From Chelonobacter sp050613185 (GTDB taxonomy: Bacteria > Pseudomonadota > Gammaproteobacteria > Enterobacterales > Pasteurellaceae): DNA of 64,000 bases. The stretch spans positions 310,001 to 374,000 of the forward strand of contig NZ_CP192511.1 of the NCBI RefSeq assembly GCF_050613185.1. The letters are read 5' to 3'. The notes beneath the pieces are model-generated. The model did not search any database. It was not told where the DNA came from and saw only the letters and a list, made by a program, of their open reading frames with translations. A program made the translations under genes and the position numbers. Position 1 is the first letter of the stretch. Every line of letters begins with the position of its first letter. Shown here one piece after another: positions 8,675 through 17,252 of this stretch.

Positions 8675-8703
8675 ATGCCGACAGACTCCATTTCTGTCGG
8701 CAT
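8675..8703 (-). repeat. perfect intercistronic hairpin between lsrF and lsrG
   Basis: ATGCCGACAGA (8675-8685), a 7-base loop and TCTGTCGGCAT (8693-8703) form an uninterrupted 11-bp stem in the 73-base gap. Neither strand has a T-run after it, so it is not a normal terminator. An mRNA-stabilising or processing hairpin that lowers lsrG-lsrE relative to lsrF is more likely. Confidence 0.75.
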
Positions 8704-8720
8704 ATTTGGATCGTTAAACT

Positions 8721-9599
8721 TTATTTATTTTTCTCATCAAGATAAAGTTGGTACGCTTTTTCCGTATTTTCGCCTTGATGTACCACGGCATTTACGGCTT
8801 TCAGCATCGCAATCGGTGCTTCGGATTGGAAAATATTCCGTCCCATATCAACACCCGCCGCCCCTTGATCAATGGCTTGATAACACATTTCAAGCGCTTC
8901 CAACTCAGGTAGTTTTTTCCCGCCGGCAATCACAATCGGTACTGGACAGCCTGCGGTGACCCGTTCAAACCCTTTTTCAACATAATAGGTCTTGATCACG
9001 TGTGCGCCCATTTCAGCTGCGATGCGGGTTGCGAGGGAAAAATAACGTTGATCGCGAACCATATCTTTGCCGACACCGGTTACTGCCATTGTCGGCATGC
9101 CATAGCGAGTGCCTTGATCGACCAATTGAATGATATTTTTGATCGATTGGTGTTCATGCTCCGAACCAATATACACCTGCGCTGCCATCGCCGATACATT
9201 CAAACGTACTGCATCTTCCACACAAACAGCAACCGCTTCATTGGATAATTCGGTCAAGATTGAATTTGCGCCGGAAGCACGTAACACCACAGGTTTGCCC
9301 GTATCCGGCGGCACAACGCTGCGCAGAATTCCGCGAGTACACATTAATACATCGGTATATTCAAACAGCGGCGCAATATGCAAATCAATCCGCTCCAAGC
9401 CTGTTGTCGGTCCTTGAAAATAGCCGTGATCAAATGCCAACATAATGGTTTTGCCTGTTTTTGGATTAAAAATATTGGCTAAACGAGATTGCATTCCCCA
9501 GTCTAAAGCACCTAATCCTTTCATATAAAATGCTTTATTGGTTTGCGGTCTTTCTAAGCCAAAATCTTTGCCGTCTCGGATATCATCTAAATCTGCCAT
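8721..9599 (-). CDS. lsrF: 3-hydroxy-5-phosphonooxypentane-2,4-dione thiolase LsrF
   Basis: Transfers the acetyl group of the LsrG product to CoA, the last step of AI-2 catabolism. The 292-residue protein has the class I aldolase-like barrel with AFDHGYFQGPTTGLERID near residue 55, the Schiff-base Lys region HVIKTYYVEKGFERV near residue 200, and IVIAGGKK plus GAAGVDMGRNIFQSE phosphate-binding loops. Length and sequence fit E. coli LsrF (291). It follows lsrB by 22 bases. Confidence 0.95.
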   Translation of the reverse strand: MADLDDIRDGKDFGLERPQTNKAFYMKGLGALDWGMQSRLANIFNPKTGKTIMLAFDHGYFQGPTTGLERIDLHIAPLFEYTDVLMCTRGILRSVVPPDTGKPVVLRASGANSILTELSNEAVAVCVEDAVRLNVSAMAAQVYIGSEHEHQSIKNIIQLVDQGTRYGMPTMAVTGVGKDMVRDQRYFSLATRIAAEMGAHVIKTYYVEKGFERVTAGCPVPIVIAGGKKLPELEALEMCYQAIDQGAAGVDMGRNIFQSEAPIAMLKAVNAVVHQGENTEKAYQLYLDEKNK

Positions 9600-9621
9600 T
9601 CATTTATCTCCTGCTCAAAAT

Positions 9622-10641
9622 TTAGAAATTGTAGTTATCAATATTCTCTTTTGTGAATACAACCCGCTCCGGCAACACCACGATACCGTTACCTTCCGCT
9701 TCATATTCATAACCCTGCACACTGTTTGGTGAAATTTCGACGGTTCCAACCCCTTCAATATCTAATTTATCACCTATTTTTAACGGCTTGCCTTTTAATA
9801 CGTCATTTGCAACTGCAACGGATATTTTGCCTTGTTGCACCACGTCCCACAAACCGAATTGGTTTACTGTTCCGCGTTTGACATATGGACGCATCACATT
9901 TGGCGTACTAAATCCGACAATCACCACGCCTTCGCGTTTCAAATTTTCAGCCGCTTGTGCCGCCGCCGGCAATGCGTTTGCATCAGGTGCAATGATGGCA
10001 TCAAGATCAGGATAGGCTTTCAAGATACCTTCTGCCGTTTGTAAGGATTTAATCGCATCGTTGTAGCCGAATTGCGTGGTCACAATTTCCCACTCCGGGT
10101 GCTCCGCTGCAATTTTATCTTTTGCCACTTTTACCCATTGATTTTGATCGGTAACCGTCGGACTGGAATAGAAAAATGCGACTTTTGCTTTTGGTTTGTT
10201 AATTTGGTCAGATGCCATTTCAACTAACATTGAGCCTAACTGGGCCGGTGTTCCTTGGTTAATATAATAACTGCGACATTCCGGATTAGTATCCGAATCC
10301 CAAGTCAGCACTTTCACCCCGCGTTTCATCGCACGTTGTAAGGTTGAACACAAACCATCCGGCGAAACCGCAGCAACTACGATTGCGTTATAGCCTTGAT
10401 TAACAAAGTTATTAATCAGCTGAACTTGGTTAGACACACTCGGTTCCGTCGGTCCGTCGTAGGTGACATCAACCCCTAATGTTTTTCCCATTTCGACTGC
10501 ACCCTGTCCGCCGCTGGTGAAATAACCAACACCGACCAATTTAGGAATAAAAGCGATACGATCTGCTGCTTGTACTGCGCTTACTGCTGAAAAACCCAAA
10601 GCAACGGCAAGTGCGGTTGATTTTAAAAATGGATGTTTCAT
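9622..10641 (-). CDS. lsrB: AI-2 periplasmic binding protein LsrB
   Basis: Captures autoinducer-2 (the R-THMF form) in the periplasm for the LsrACD importer. The first 25 residues are a signal peptide ending VQAADRI. The mature protein is a periplasmic sugar-binding type with KLVGVGYFTSGGQGA near the start, AAVSPDGL in the middle, TWDSDT near residue 119 and FSTPNVMRPYVKRGTVNQFGLWD near residue 250. These hold the Lys, Asp, Pro and Ala positions known to contact AI-2. An uptake signal (10609-10617) sits inside the signal-peptide codons. Placed after lsrD, as in other lsr operons. Confidence 0.94.
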   Translation of the reverse strand: MKHPFLKSTALAVALGFSAVSAVQAADRIAFIPKLVGVGYFTSGGQGAVEMGKTLGVDVTYDGPTEPSVSNQVQLINNFVNQGYNAIVVAAVSPDGLCSTLQRAMKRGVKVLTWDSDTNPECRSYYINQGTPAQLGSMLVEMASDQINKPKAKVAFFYSSPTVTDQNQWVKVAKDKIAAEHPEWEIVTTQFGYNDAIKSLQTAEGILKAYPDLDAIIAPDANALPAAAQAAENLKREGVVIVGFSTPNVMRPYVKRGTVNQFGLWDVVQQGKISVAVANDVLKGKPLKIGDKLDIEGVGTVEISPNSVQGYEYEAEGNGIVVLPERVVFTKENIDNYNF

Positions 10642-10697
10642 AAAATTTCTCCTTATTGAGTTGTATAAAACATACCGTTACCAGTATGTCTATTTGA

Positions 10698-11717
10698 TCA
10701 TGAACGAATATTAACCACTTGCTTTCCTGTTTTACGATATAGCCAATAACGAATTGCGGCATAATTCAAACTAATTGATTTTCCGATCAAGACAATAATT
10801 AATAAAGCACCGGATAATGCACTAGAAATCTCATTGGGAATCCCCGTCATTTGTAATCCTTGCTGTAAATAACCAATTAATAAAGCCGCAATCGCAGTAC
10901 CTAAAATAGAACCCGAACCGCCATAAATATTTGCACCGCCTAACACTACTGCCGTTAAAACCGGCATTAATAGCGAACTGCCAAGATCGGAACGGGCCGA
11001 GCCAAAATAAGACACCAATAATATCGCCACAAAGGCCGCAACTAACCCAATTGACGAATAAATGATAAATAATGTTTTATTAACCGGCACCGCACTATAA
11101 CGCGCCGTTCTTTCACTTTGACCAACCAAAAAAGTACTTCTTCCTACAATAGTTTTATGCATTAATAACCAAAATATGATTGTCATTATGAGAAAATAAA
11201 TAATCGGCGTTGGAATACCTAAAATAGTTTGATTGGCAAAATTAAGTAAGCTATCCGGGAACCCGCCAATCCCTTCATAACCGGTTGCACCGGCAAAACC
11301 GGATAATAGCAATGCGCCACCGCCATAAAGGTACATTGTTCCTAAAGTGATTACCAATGGATTCACTTTGGTATAGATAATCAAGCCCGCATTAACTAAA
11401 CCACAAATTCCGCCCAGTAAAAAAGTCAGCGGGATCGCGATAAATAAAGAAATATCCGCTTTAAACAATACCCCAAGAAAAATAGCACAAAGCCCGACCG
11501 TTGAACCAAAAGAAATATCAATTCCGCCACTTACAATAATCATTGTTAATGGTAAGGCAAGCATGCCAATATAAATAAAATCACTGGTACTATATAAAAG
11601 CACATTGATATCTAGCATTCGAGGATTCAACATTCCAAATCCCATAACCTCAATAATCAATAGAAGAAAAAGCGAAACTTCCCAACCGTAATTTTTTACT
11701 TTCAACATCGTCTTCAC
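10698..11717 (-). CDS. lsrD: AI-2 ABC transporter permease LsrD
   Basis: One of two membrane subunits of the AI-2 importer. The 339-residue protein is highly hydrophobic with eight to ten membrane segments. It carries the sugar-permease signature IVSGGIDISFGSTVGLCA near residue 63 and VVLGGANIYGGSGSILGTAIAALLIG near residue 255, typical of the BPD_transp_2 family. It lies 4 bases after lsrC, so the two are translationally linked. Confidence 0.93.
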   Translation of the reverse strand: MKTMLKVKNYGWEVSLFLLLIIEVMGFGMLNPRMLDINVLLYSTSDFIYIGMLALPLTMIIVSGGIDISFGSTVGLCAIFLGVLFKADISLFIAIPLTFLLGGICGLVNAGLIIYTKVNPLVITLGTMYLYGGGALLLSGFAGATGYEGIGGFPDSLLNFANQTILGIPTPIIYFLIMTIIFWLLMHKTIVGRSTFLVGQSERTARYSAVPVNKTLFIIYSSIGLVAAFVAILLVSYFGSARSDLGSSLLMPVLTAVVLGGANIYGGSGSILGTAIAALLIGYLQQGLQMTGIPNEISSALSGALLIIVLIGKSISLNYAAIRYWLYRKTGKQVVNIRS

Positions 11718-11721
11718 CTTG

Positions 11722-12720
11722 TTATTTATTCCGAACCGTCTCTTCTTTTAAAAATCTGGCATAACGTTGTAATTTGATATTTTTTTCAATCATAATACGA
11801 ATACGCCCATCAAATACCAGCACAGCAAGTAGAACAATACCGGCAACAAAATTATTCCAATAAGCAGGCACTTTCAGCAACACAAGAATCGTATCAATTT
11901 CGATTAAAAAATAAGCCCCTAAGATTGCTCCAATAATATTTCCCGAACCACCTAATAAACTGATTCCGCCTAATACGCAAGCCGCTATCGCTTTCATCTC
12001 CAAACCATTCCCGGTTGAATTTGGTACAAATCCAATCTGCGAAGCAAAAACAATACCCGCCAATGCCGCTGTGATTCCATTAATTGCAAAGGCTGAAATT
12101 CTGACAAAATTAGTCCGTACTCCTAACTGCAATGCGCCTTGTAAATTATCTCCGACGGCATAAAAATGTCTTCCTAACCGCACTTTCATTAATAAGAAAT
12201 AAGCTAAAATCACTAATAGAATTAAGATCCAACCTATTAACGAAATATTAAAAAAAACCGGTTCTGACAATGATTTCAACTCTTGCGGTAGACCTTCTAT
12301 CCATTTTCCTCCGGTAATTAATAACATAATCCCTTTATACAGCCCTAATGTGCCAAGTGTGGCGACAATCGCCGGAATCCTCAAAATAGTGACTAAAAAT
12401 CCATTAAATAATCCTGCACATAAACCACAAAATAATGTTAATAAAAATGCCGCCAGGAGAGAATAGCCTAAATTTAATAAACTCCCCATAATGACGGCAC
12501 ATAACCCCATCGTTGAACCGACCGACACATCAATATTACGGGTTAAAATAACAAAGGTTGCGCCAATAGATAACAACATAACAATTTGTGCGGAATTAAA
12601 AATCATGGTTACCGTTTGAAAATTAAAATTGCCACCACCCCAGATAACCAATAATAGAAAAAGAAACAAAATCGCAAAAATAATTGTCATCTCTCGATTA
12701 TTTTGTATAAATTTCCACAT
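11722..12720 (-). CDS. lsrC: AI-2 ABC transporter permease LsrC
   Basis: Second membrane subunit of the AI-2 importer, 332 residues with multiple hydrophobic helices. LTRNIDVSVGSTMGLCA near residue 58 and ACVLGGISLLGGSGNIIGAILGAYFL near residue 247 are the BPD_transp_2 signatures, shared with LsrD and suggesting a LsrC-LsrD heterodimer. It follows lsrA by 15 bases and precedes lsrD by 4. Base composition is clearly AT-rich. Confidence 0.93.
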   Translation of the reverse strand: MWKFIQNNREMTIIFAILFLFLLLVIWGGGNFNFQTVTMIFNSAQIVMLLSIGATFVILTRNIDVSVGSTMGLCAVIMGSLLNLGYSLLAAFLLTLFCGLCAGLFNGFLVTILRIPAIVATLGTLGLYKGIMLLITGGKWIEGLPQELKSLSEPVFFNISLIGWILILLVILAYFLLMKVRLGRHFYAVGDNLQGALQLGVRTNFVRISAFAINGITAALAGIVFASQIGFVPNSTGNGLEMKAIAACVLGGISLLGGSGNIIGAILGAYFLIEIDTILVLLKVPAYWNNFVAGIVLLAVLVFDGRIRIMIEKNIKLQRYARFLKEETVRNK

Positions 12721-12735
12721 AAATGATTTCCTATT

Positions 12736-14262
12736 CTATTCGCCGCTAAATGCCATATGCATAATACTATCCGAATTAATCGCATCTCCAACCAAAGCGG
12801 AGCCAACCCTGCCATCATGCATGACTAAAACCCGATCTGACATTTGCTCTATCTCTTCCAGATCGGAAGAAATAAATAAAATTGCAACATTCTGTTCTGC
12901 GATGCTTTTTATCAGCTGATAAATATCTGCCCTAGCACCGATATCAACTCCACGGGTTGGTTCATCAATAACGAGTAATGCGGGATCGGCCTCTAAACAT
13001 TTTGCAATCAAAACTTTTTGTTGGTTTCCCCCAGACAACGTCCTCACTAATTGCCCGCCATAATTAAATTTAATCCCTATCGCACGATGATAACGTTCTA
13101 AAATTGCATCTTCTTTTGCTTTATTTATCCAGAATCCCATATCGGTATAAGTCAAGCCGCAAGTATTCCATGACAACGGCGCATCCAAATATAGCCCTGA
13201 AGCTTGTCTATCTTCAGGCAGATAAACAATACCCTTATCTAACCGCTCTTTTATGCTCAGTCGGTTAATCTCTTGTCCATCAAAAATAATCTCTCCCGAT
13301 TTTTCTTTTCTTAATCCATATAGCGTTTCTGCTAATTCCGTACGCCCGGCGCCAACTACACCGGCCAACCCTAAAATTTCCCCCGGATAGATTTCCAAAT
13401 TAATATTCTTAAAACCTTCACCGGTTAACGCTTTGATCTGTAAAATAGGTTGATCTGTAGTTTTGATGCGATGATGACCTGGCAATTCCAACCATAATTT
13501 TTGTGATTCACTTAACTGCCCTGCTTTAGATTTAGGTTTAATCGCAGCTATAACATCATTACGATCTAATTCTCCTGTCGTACCGCTTAATGCAATAGAA
13601 CCATCTCGCATCACACTAATAAAGTCGGATATCTGCCAAACTTCCGGTAATTTATGGGAAATAAAAATAATTCCTACACCTTTGGTAAGTAACGATTGGA
13701 TTTTTATAAATAAACTTTCGGTTTCAACCGGTGTTAAAGAAGCTGTCGGCTCATCTAAAATTAAAATTGATGCATCACGCATCAAACCCCGCATAATTTC
13801 AACCAATTGCTGATCGGCAACTTCGAGCAATCCCGCTTGCATATCCAATTTCAAATGTGAATTCAGCTCACTAAGTAAAAGAGTCAATTTTTTTTCACTA
13901 TGGCTATCCCATTTCAAGCCAAAAAGAATATTCTCTTTCACACTCAAATTAGGAAACAGCAAAGGCTCTTGCGGTACTAAATAGATCCCTAAATGATGCG
14001 CTTTATTTGGTGATAAGTTATTTTGTATCTCTCCATTTATTTCAATTGTTCCTGAATCTTGTGGTTGAATGCCCGCAATAATTTTCATTAATGTCGATTT
14101 TCCTGCGCCATTTCCACCTAGCAGCGCATGAACTTGCCCGGCGTACAACTCAAAATGGATATCTTTTAGAACTTCAACGCCAGAAAAAGACTTGCTGACA
14201 CCATAAGTGGCAAGCAGCCGTTTTCTATCTGAAATATGCTCTCTTATCATCTTCTTTATCAC
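12736..14262 (-). CDS. lsrA: AI-2 ABC transporter ATP-binding protein LsrA
   Basis: Energises AI-2 import. The 508-residue protein has two ABC domains in tandem, as in E. coli LsrA (511). The N-terminal half has Walker A GGNGAGKSTLMK near residue 49 and Walker B ILILDEPTAS. The C-terminal half has the degenerate Walker A GVVGAGRTELAE near residue 297, signature LSGGNQQKVLIAK and LLVIDEPTRGVDIGA. It is the first gene of the lsrACDBFG-lsrE transcript and is divergent from lsrR across about 240 bases of control region. Confidence 0.95.
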   Translation of the reverse strand: MIKKMIREHISDRKRLLATYGVSKSFSGVEVLKDIHFELYAGQVHALLGGNGAGKSTLMKIIAGIQPQDSGTIEINGEIQNNLSPNKAHHLGIYLVPQEPLLFPNLSVKENILFGLKWDSHSEKKLTLLLSELNSHLKLDMQAGLLEVADQQLVEIMRGLMRDASILILDEPTASLTPVETESLFIKIQSLLTKGVGIIFISHKLPEVWQISDFISVMRDGSIALSGTTGELDRNDVIAAIKPKSKAGQLSESQKLWLELPGHHRIKTTDQPILQIKALTGEGFKNINLEIYPGEILGLAGVVGAGRTELAETLYGLRKEKSGEIIFDGQEINRLSIKERLDKGIVYLPEDRQASGLYLDAPLSWNTCGLTYTDMGFWINKAKEDAILERYHRAIGIKFNYGGQLVRTLSGGNQQKVLIAKCLEADPALLVIDEPTRGVDIGARADIYQLIKSIAEQNVAILFISSDLEEIEQMSDRVLVMHDGRVGSALVGDAINSDSIMHMAFSGE

Positions 14263-14296
14263 CCTTAAGAATGAATAAATGTATTTGTATTTTTCA

Positions 14297-14305
14297 TTTG
14301 TTCAT
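14297..14305. promoter_or_regulatory. candidate LsrR half-site on the lsrA side
   Basis: TTTGTTCAT, the exact reverse complement of ATGAACAAA, close to the ATGAACAAT at 14439. The two lie at mirror positions, each close to one divergent gene. The match to LsrR (SorC/DeoR-type repressors often use TGAACA-like half-sites) is an inference. Confidence 0.4.
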
Positions 14306-14333
14306 CATCCTATAGAGTAAAAATAAAAATAAC

Positions 14334-14349
14334 TGTGATTTAGATCGCA
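14334..14349. promoter_or_regulatory. CRP site proximal to lsrA
   Basis: TGTGA-TTTAGA-TCGCA matches the CRP palindrome TGTGA-N6-TCACA with one mismatch in the right half. It lies about 70 bases before the lsrA start codon, consistent with cAMP-CRP activation known for lsr operons. Confidence 0.75.
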
Positions 14350-14404
14350 AAACAAGAATGAAATTAGGAAAAATTAGGAAGATTAAGGCAGTAAGCGGAT
14401 ACTT

Positions 14405-14420
14405 TGTGATCTAAATCACG
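14405..14420. promoter_or_regulatory. CRP site proximal to lsrR
   Basis: TGTGA-TCTAAA-TCACG matches the CRP palindrome with one mismatch and is 84 bases before the lsrR start. With the site at 14334 it gives one CRP box for each divergent promoter. Confidence 0.78.
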
Positions 14421-14438
14421 CTTATACAAAAAATAAAA

Positions 14439-14447
14439 ATGAACAAT
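14439..14447. promoter_or_regulatory. candidate LsrR half-site on the lsrR side
   Basis: ATGAACAAT, nearly the reverse complement of the element at 14297-14305. It lies about 57 bases before lsrR ATG, where a repressor could block autoregulated transcription. Assignment to LsrR is inferred from symmetry and location. Confidence 0.4.
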
Positions 14448-14503
14448 TGATAATTTTATAAATCATATGAATAATAATATTGATGGTAACAAAGGAAACA
14501 ATA

Positions 14504-15466
14504 ATGAATCATATCAAAGAAAATCTTCCTATCTCACACACTATGGGCGAAGAAGAAATACTGGCAAGAATTGCTTGGTTTTATTATCACGATAACTTAA
14601 CACAGGGTGAGATTGGAAAGCGGTTGGATATTCCTCGCTTAAAAGTATCGCGTTTATTGGAAAAAGGACGCCAAATCGGCTTGATTAAAGTCCAAATTAA
14701 TTCTCGTTTTAAGGGTTGCCTTGAACTGGAAGAGGCATTACGACACCATTTTCGTTTACAGCATATTCGGGTTCTGCCCGCACTTGAGCAAAATGAAATA
14801 AATACGCGCTTAGGTATCGGCGCATCACAAATGTTGATGTCCATCATGCGCCCGAACCAATTGCTCGCGATCGGTTTCGGTGAAACCATTATGCAAACAA
14901 TTAAGTACAGTAACGAGTTTATCACCAATAACCAAATAAAATTAATCACGCTTTCCGGTGGGGTCGGACCTTATATGAAAGGAATTGGCGAATTAGACGG
15001 CTCTTGCAGTATCAGCATGATTCCCGCTCCGCTCCGAGCTTCATCACTTGAAGCTGCAAAATTATTTAAACGGGAAGCTTGTGTCAGAGACATTATGTTA
15101 GCCGCCGAAGCCGCTGACGTGGCAATAGTCGGGATCGGATCAACCCAGCAGAAAGGACAAGCCACCTTATTGCGTTCCGGCTATATCAATGAAGATAGCC
15201 AACAGGATCTCAGAAACAAAGGGGCTATTGGCGATATTTTAGGTTATTTCATGCAGCACGACGGTACGCTCCAACCGGATATTCCGCTACATGATGAACT
15301 CATTAGCGTTCCATTGGATAAATTAATCAAAATCCCTACGGTTATCGGTATTGCTGGCGGGGAGAATAAAGTCGAAGCTATTTTAAGCGCATTAAAAGGA
15401 AAATATATCAATTCATTAGTTACCGAAGAAAAAACGGCAAAAATGATACTGGCAAAAATCGTCTAG
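14504..15466 (+). CDS. lsrR: transcriptional repressor LsrR
   Basis: SorC-family regulator that represses the lsr operon until phospho-AI-2 binds. ATG 14504 is chosen because AAAGGAAA lies 7 bases upstream; an in-frame ATG at 14483 lacks a comparable site. The 320-residue product has an N-terminal helix-turn-helix (LTQGEIGKRLDIPRLKVSRLLEKGRQIGLIKVQI, about residues 32-65) and a C-terminal sugar-phosphate-binding domain with GFGETI, TLSGGVGPY and VGIGSTQQKG. It is divergent from lsrA and 50 bases before lsrK. Confidence 0.95.
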   Translation: MNHIKENLPISHTMGEEEILARIAWFYYHDNLTQGEIGKRLDIPRLKVSRLLEKGRQIGLIKVQINSRFKGCLELEEALRHHFRLQHIRVLPALEQNEINTRLGIGASQMLMSIMRPNQLLAIGFGETIMQTIKYSNEFITNNQIKLITLSGGVGPYMKGIGELDGSCSISMIPAPLRASSLEAAKLFKREACVRDIMLAAEAADVAIVGIGSTQQKGQATLLRSGYINEDSQQDLRNKGAIGDILGYFMQHDGTLQPDIPLHDELISVPLDKLIKIPTVIGIAGGENKVEAILSALKGKYINSLVTEEKTAKMILAKIV

Positions 15467-15516
15467 CCGCTAACCACTCTTTATTTTGTTAAAGCGGAAA
15501 ATTGAGGAGATGTAAA

Positions 15517-17094
15517 ATGGATAATCAATCAGATCGTTATCTCATGGCTCTTGATGCTGGCACCGGAAGTATCCGGGCTGTTATTTTTGATTTAAACGGT
15601 AATCAGATTAGTGCAGCGCAAAAAGAGTGGACTCATCTAACCGATCCTCAAATTCCCGGTTCAATGAATTTTGATTTACAAACCAACTGGCAGCTGGCAA
15701 TTGACTGTATCAAACATGTTATTCAGCAAGCACAAATCGCCCCGGAGCAACTTATTTCTATCTCAACCTGTTCCATGCGGGAAGGAATTGTGCTGTATGA
15801 TGATAAAAAACAACCAATTTGGGCGTGCGGTAATGTTGACGCCAGAGCAATCGAAGAAGTGCGGTACTTGAAATCATTGAATAACGGCACGTTCGAACAA
15901 CAGGTTTATGAGATTTCAGGGCAAACATTGGCTTTAAGTGCTCTTCCGCGCTTGTTGTGGCTTGCCAATCACCGGCCTGAATTTTATCAAAATGTTAACG
16001 CTATCAGTATGATCAGTGATTGGTTGGCATTTATGTTAAGCGGAGAACTCGTGGTCGAACCATCGAATGCCGGCACGAGCGGTTTGCTTTGCTTAAACAG
16101 CAGAAATTGGCAGCCCGAGCTACTCGAACTGCTTGATTTAAACCCTAAAATTCTTATGCCGGTGAAAGAAACCGGGACCTTATTAGGCAATATTTTACCT
16201 GATGTCGCACAATTAACCGGATTATCGCCCAAAACCGTTGTCGTCGTCGGCGGTGGTGATGTACAACTCGGTTGCTTAGGACTCGGTATTACCGACGCGG
16301 CTCAAGCCGCTGTTATCGGCGGCACATTCTGGCAACAAGTCGTCAATCTGCCTAAAGCGGCTACCGATCCCGAAATGAATGTGCGGGTCAATCCCCATGT
16401 TATTCCGCCATTGGTACAAGCCGAATCGATCAGTTTCTTCACCGGTTTGACCATGCGTTGGTTCCGAGATGCTTTCTGTGAAGCTGAAAAACATCTTGCC
16501 AGCCAATTAGGAATCGATACTTACACTTTATTAGAACAAATGGCTGCACGTGTCCCCGTCGGATCATACGATATTGTACCGATTTTCTCCGACGCCATGC
16601 ATTTTAAAGCCTGGTATCACGCGGCCCCCTCATTCATTAACCTTTCAATTGATCCCGATAAATGCAACAAAGCCGCATTATTCAGAGCATTAGAAGAAAA
16701 TGCGGCTATTGTATCTTCTTGCAACTTAGATCAAGTAGAGCAATTTTCAGGCATAAAACTTTCTTCAATCGTTTTTGCCGGAGGTGGCTCAAAGGGCCAT
16801 TTATGGAGTCAAATTTTAGCTGACGTCACCGGCTTAACTGTGAATATTCCAGTGGTTAAAGAAGCAACGGCTTTAGGTTGCGCCATCGCAGCTGGCGTTG
16901 GAGCAGGGATTTATTCTTCGCTGGCAGAAGCCGGTAAAAAATTAGTGAAATTTGAACGCCAACACCAACCGAATCCTGAAAACCATATCCTTTATCAAGC
17001 GCATAAAAAGAAATGGAGTGAGATATACCATCAACAATTACAACTTGTTGATGAGAATCTCACCACCTCACTTTGGAAAGCGCCGGGGTTATAA
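15517..17094 (+). CDS. lsrK: AI-2 kinase LsrK
   Basis: Phosphorylates AI-2 (DPD) on entry, producing the inducer of LsrR. The start is ATG 15517 with GAGGAGA upstream. The 525-residue FGGY-family kinase shows MALDAGTGSIRAVIFDLNG at the N-terminus, SISTCSMREGIVLYD, the substrate loop, and the C-terminal ATP region IVFAGGGSKGHLWSQILADVTGLTVNIP followed by EATALGCAIAAGVGAG. E. coli LsrK has 530 residues. One uptake signal lies inside (15857-15865). It forms a two-gene operon with lsrR. Confidence 0.95.
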   Translation: MDNQSDRYLMALDAGTGSIRAVIFDLNGNQISAAQKEWTHLTDPQIPGSMNFDLQTNWQLAIDCIKHVIQQAQIAPEQLISISTCSMREGIVLYDDKKQPIWACGNVDARAIEEVRYLKSLNNGTFEQQVYEISGQTLALSALPRLLWLANHRPEFYQNVNAISMISDWLAFMLSGELVVEPSNAGTSGLLCLNSRNWQPELLELLDLNPKILMPVKETGTLLGNILPDVAQLTGLSPKTVVVVGGGDVQLGCLGLGITDAAQAAVIGGTFWQQVVNLPKAATDPEMNVRVNPHVIPPLVQAESISFFTGLTMRWFRDAFCEAEKHLASQLGIDTYTLLEQMAARVPVGSYDIVPIFSDAMHFKAWYHAAPSFINLSIDPDKCNKAALFRALEENAAIVSSCNLDQVEQFSGIKLSSIVFAGGGSKGHLWSQILADVTGLTVNIPVVKEATALGCAIAAGVGAGIYSSLAEAGKKLVKFERQHQPNPENHILYQAHKKKWSEIYHQQLQLVDENLTTSLWKAPGL

Positions 17095-17103
17095 TAATAA
17101 GAT

Positions 17104-17150
17104 CGGAATACTGGCTATAGTATCGGTATTTTAGCCTTATTCCGTTTTTC
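17104..17150 (+). terminator. terminator after lsrK
   Basis: Outer stem CGGAATA (17104-17110) with TATTCCG (17138-17144), inner stem GGCTA/TAGCC, then TTTTTC and further T-rich sequence. Ends the lsrR-lsrK transcript. Confidence 0.75.
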
Positions 17151-17252
17151 TGTTTTCCTTTTTTAAACTAATTTATACTCTTTGATTATTTTACTTCTTA
17201 CTAAAATTTCGTAGTATAGATGAATAAAAATTTTGGTTTTAAGGAATTTCAA

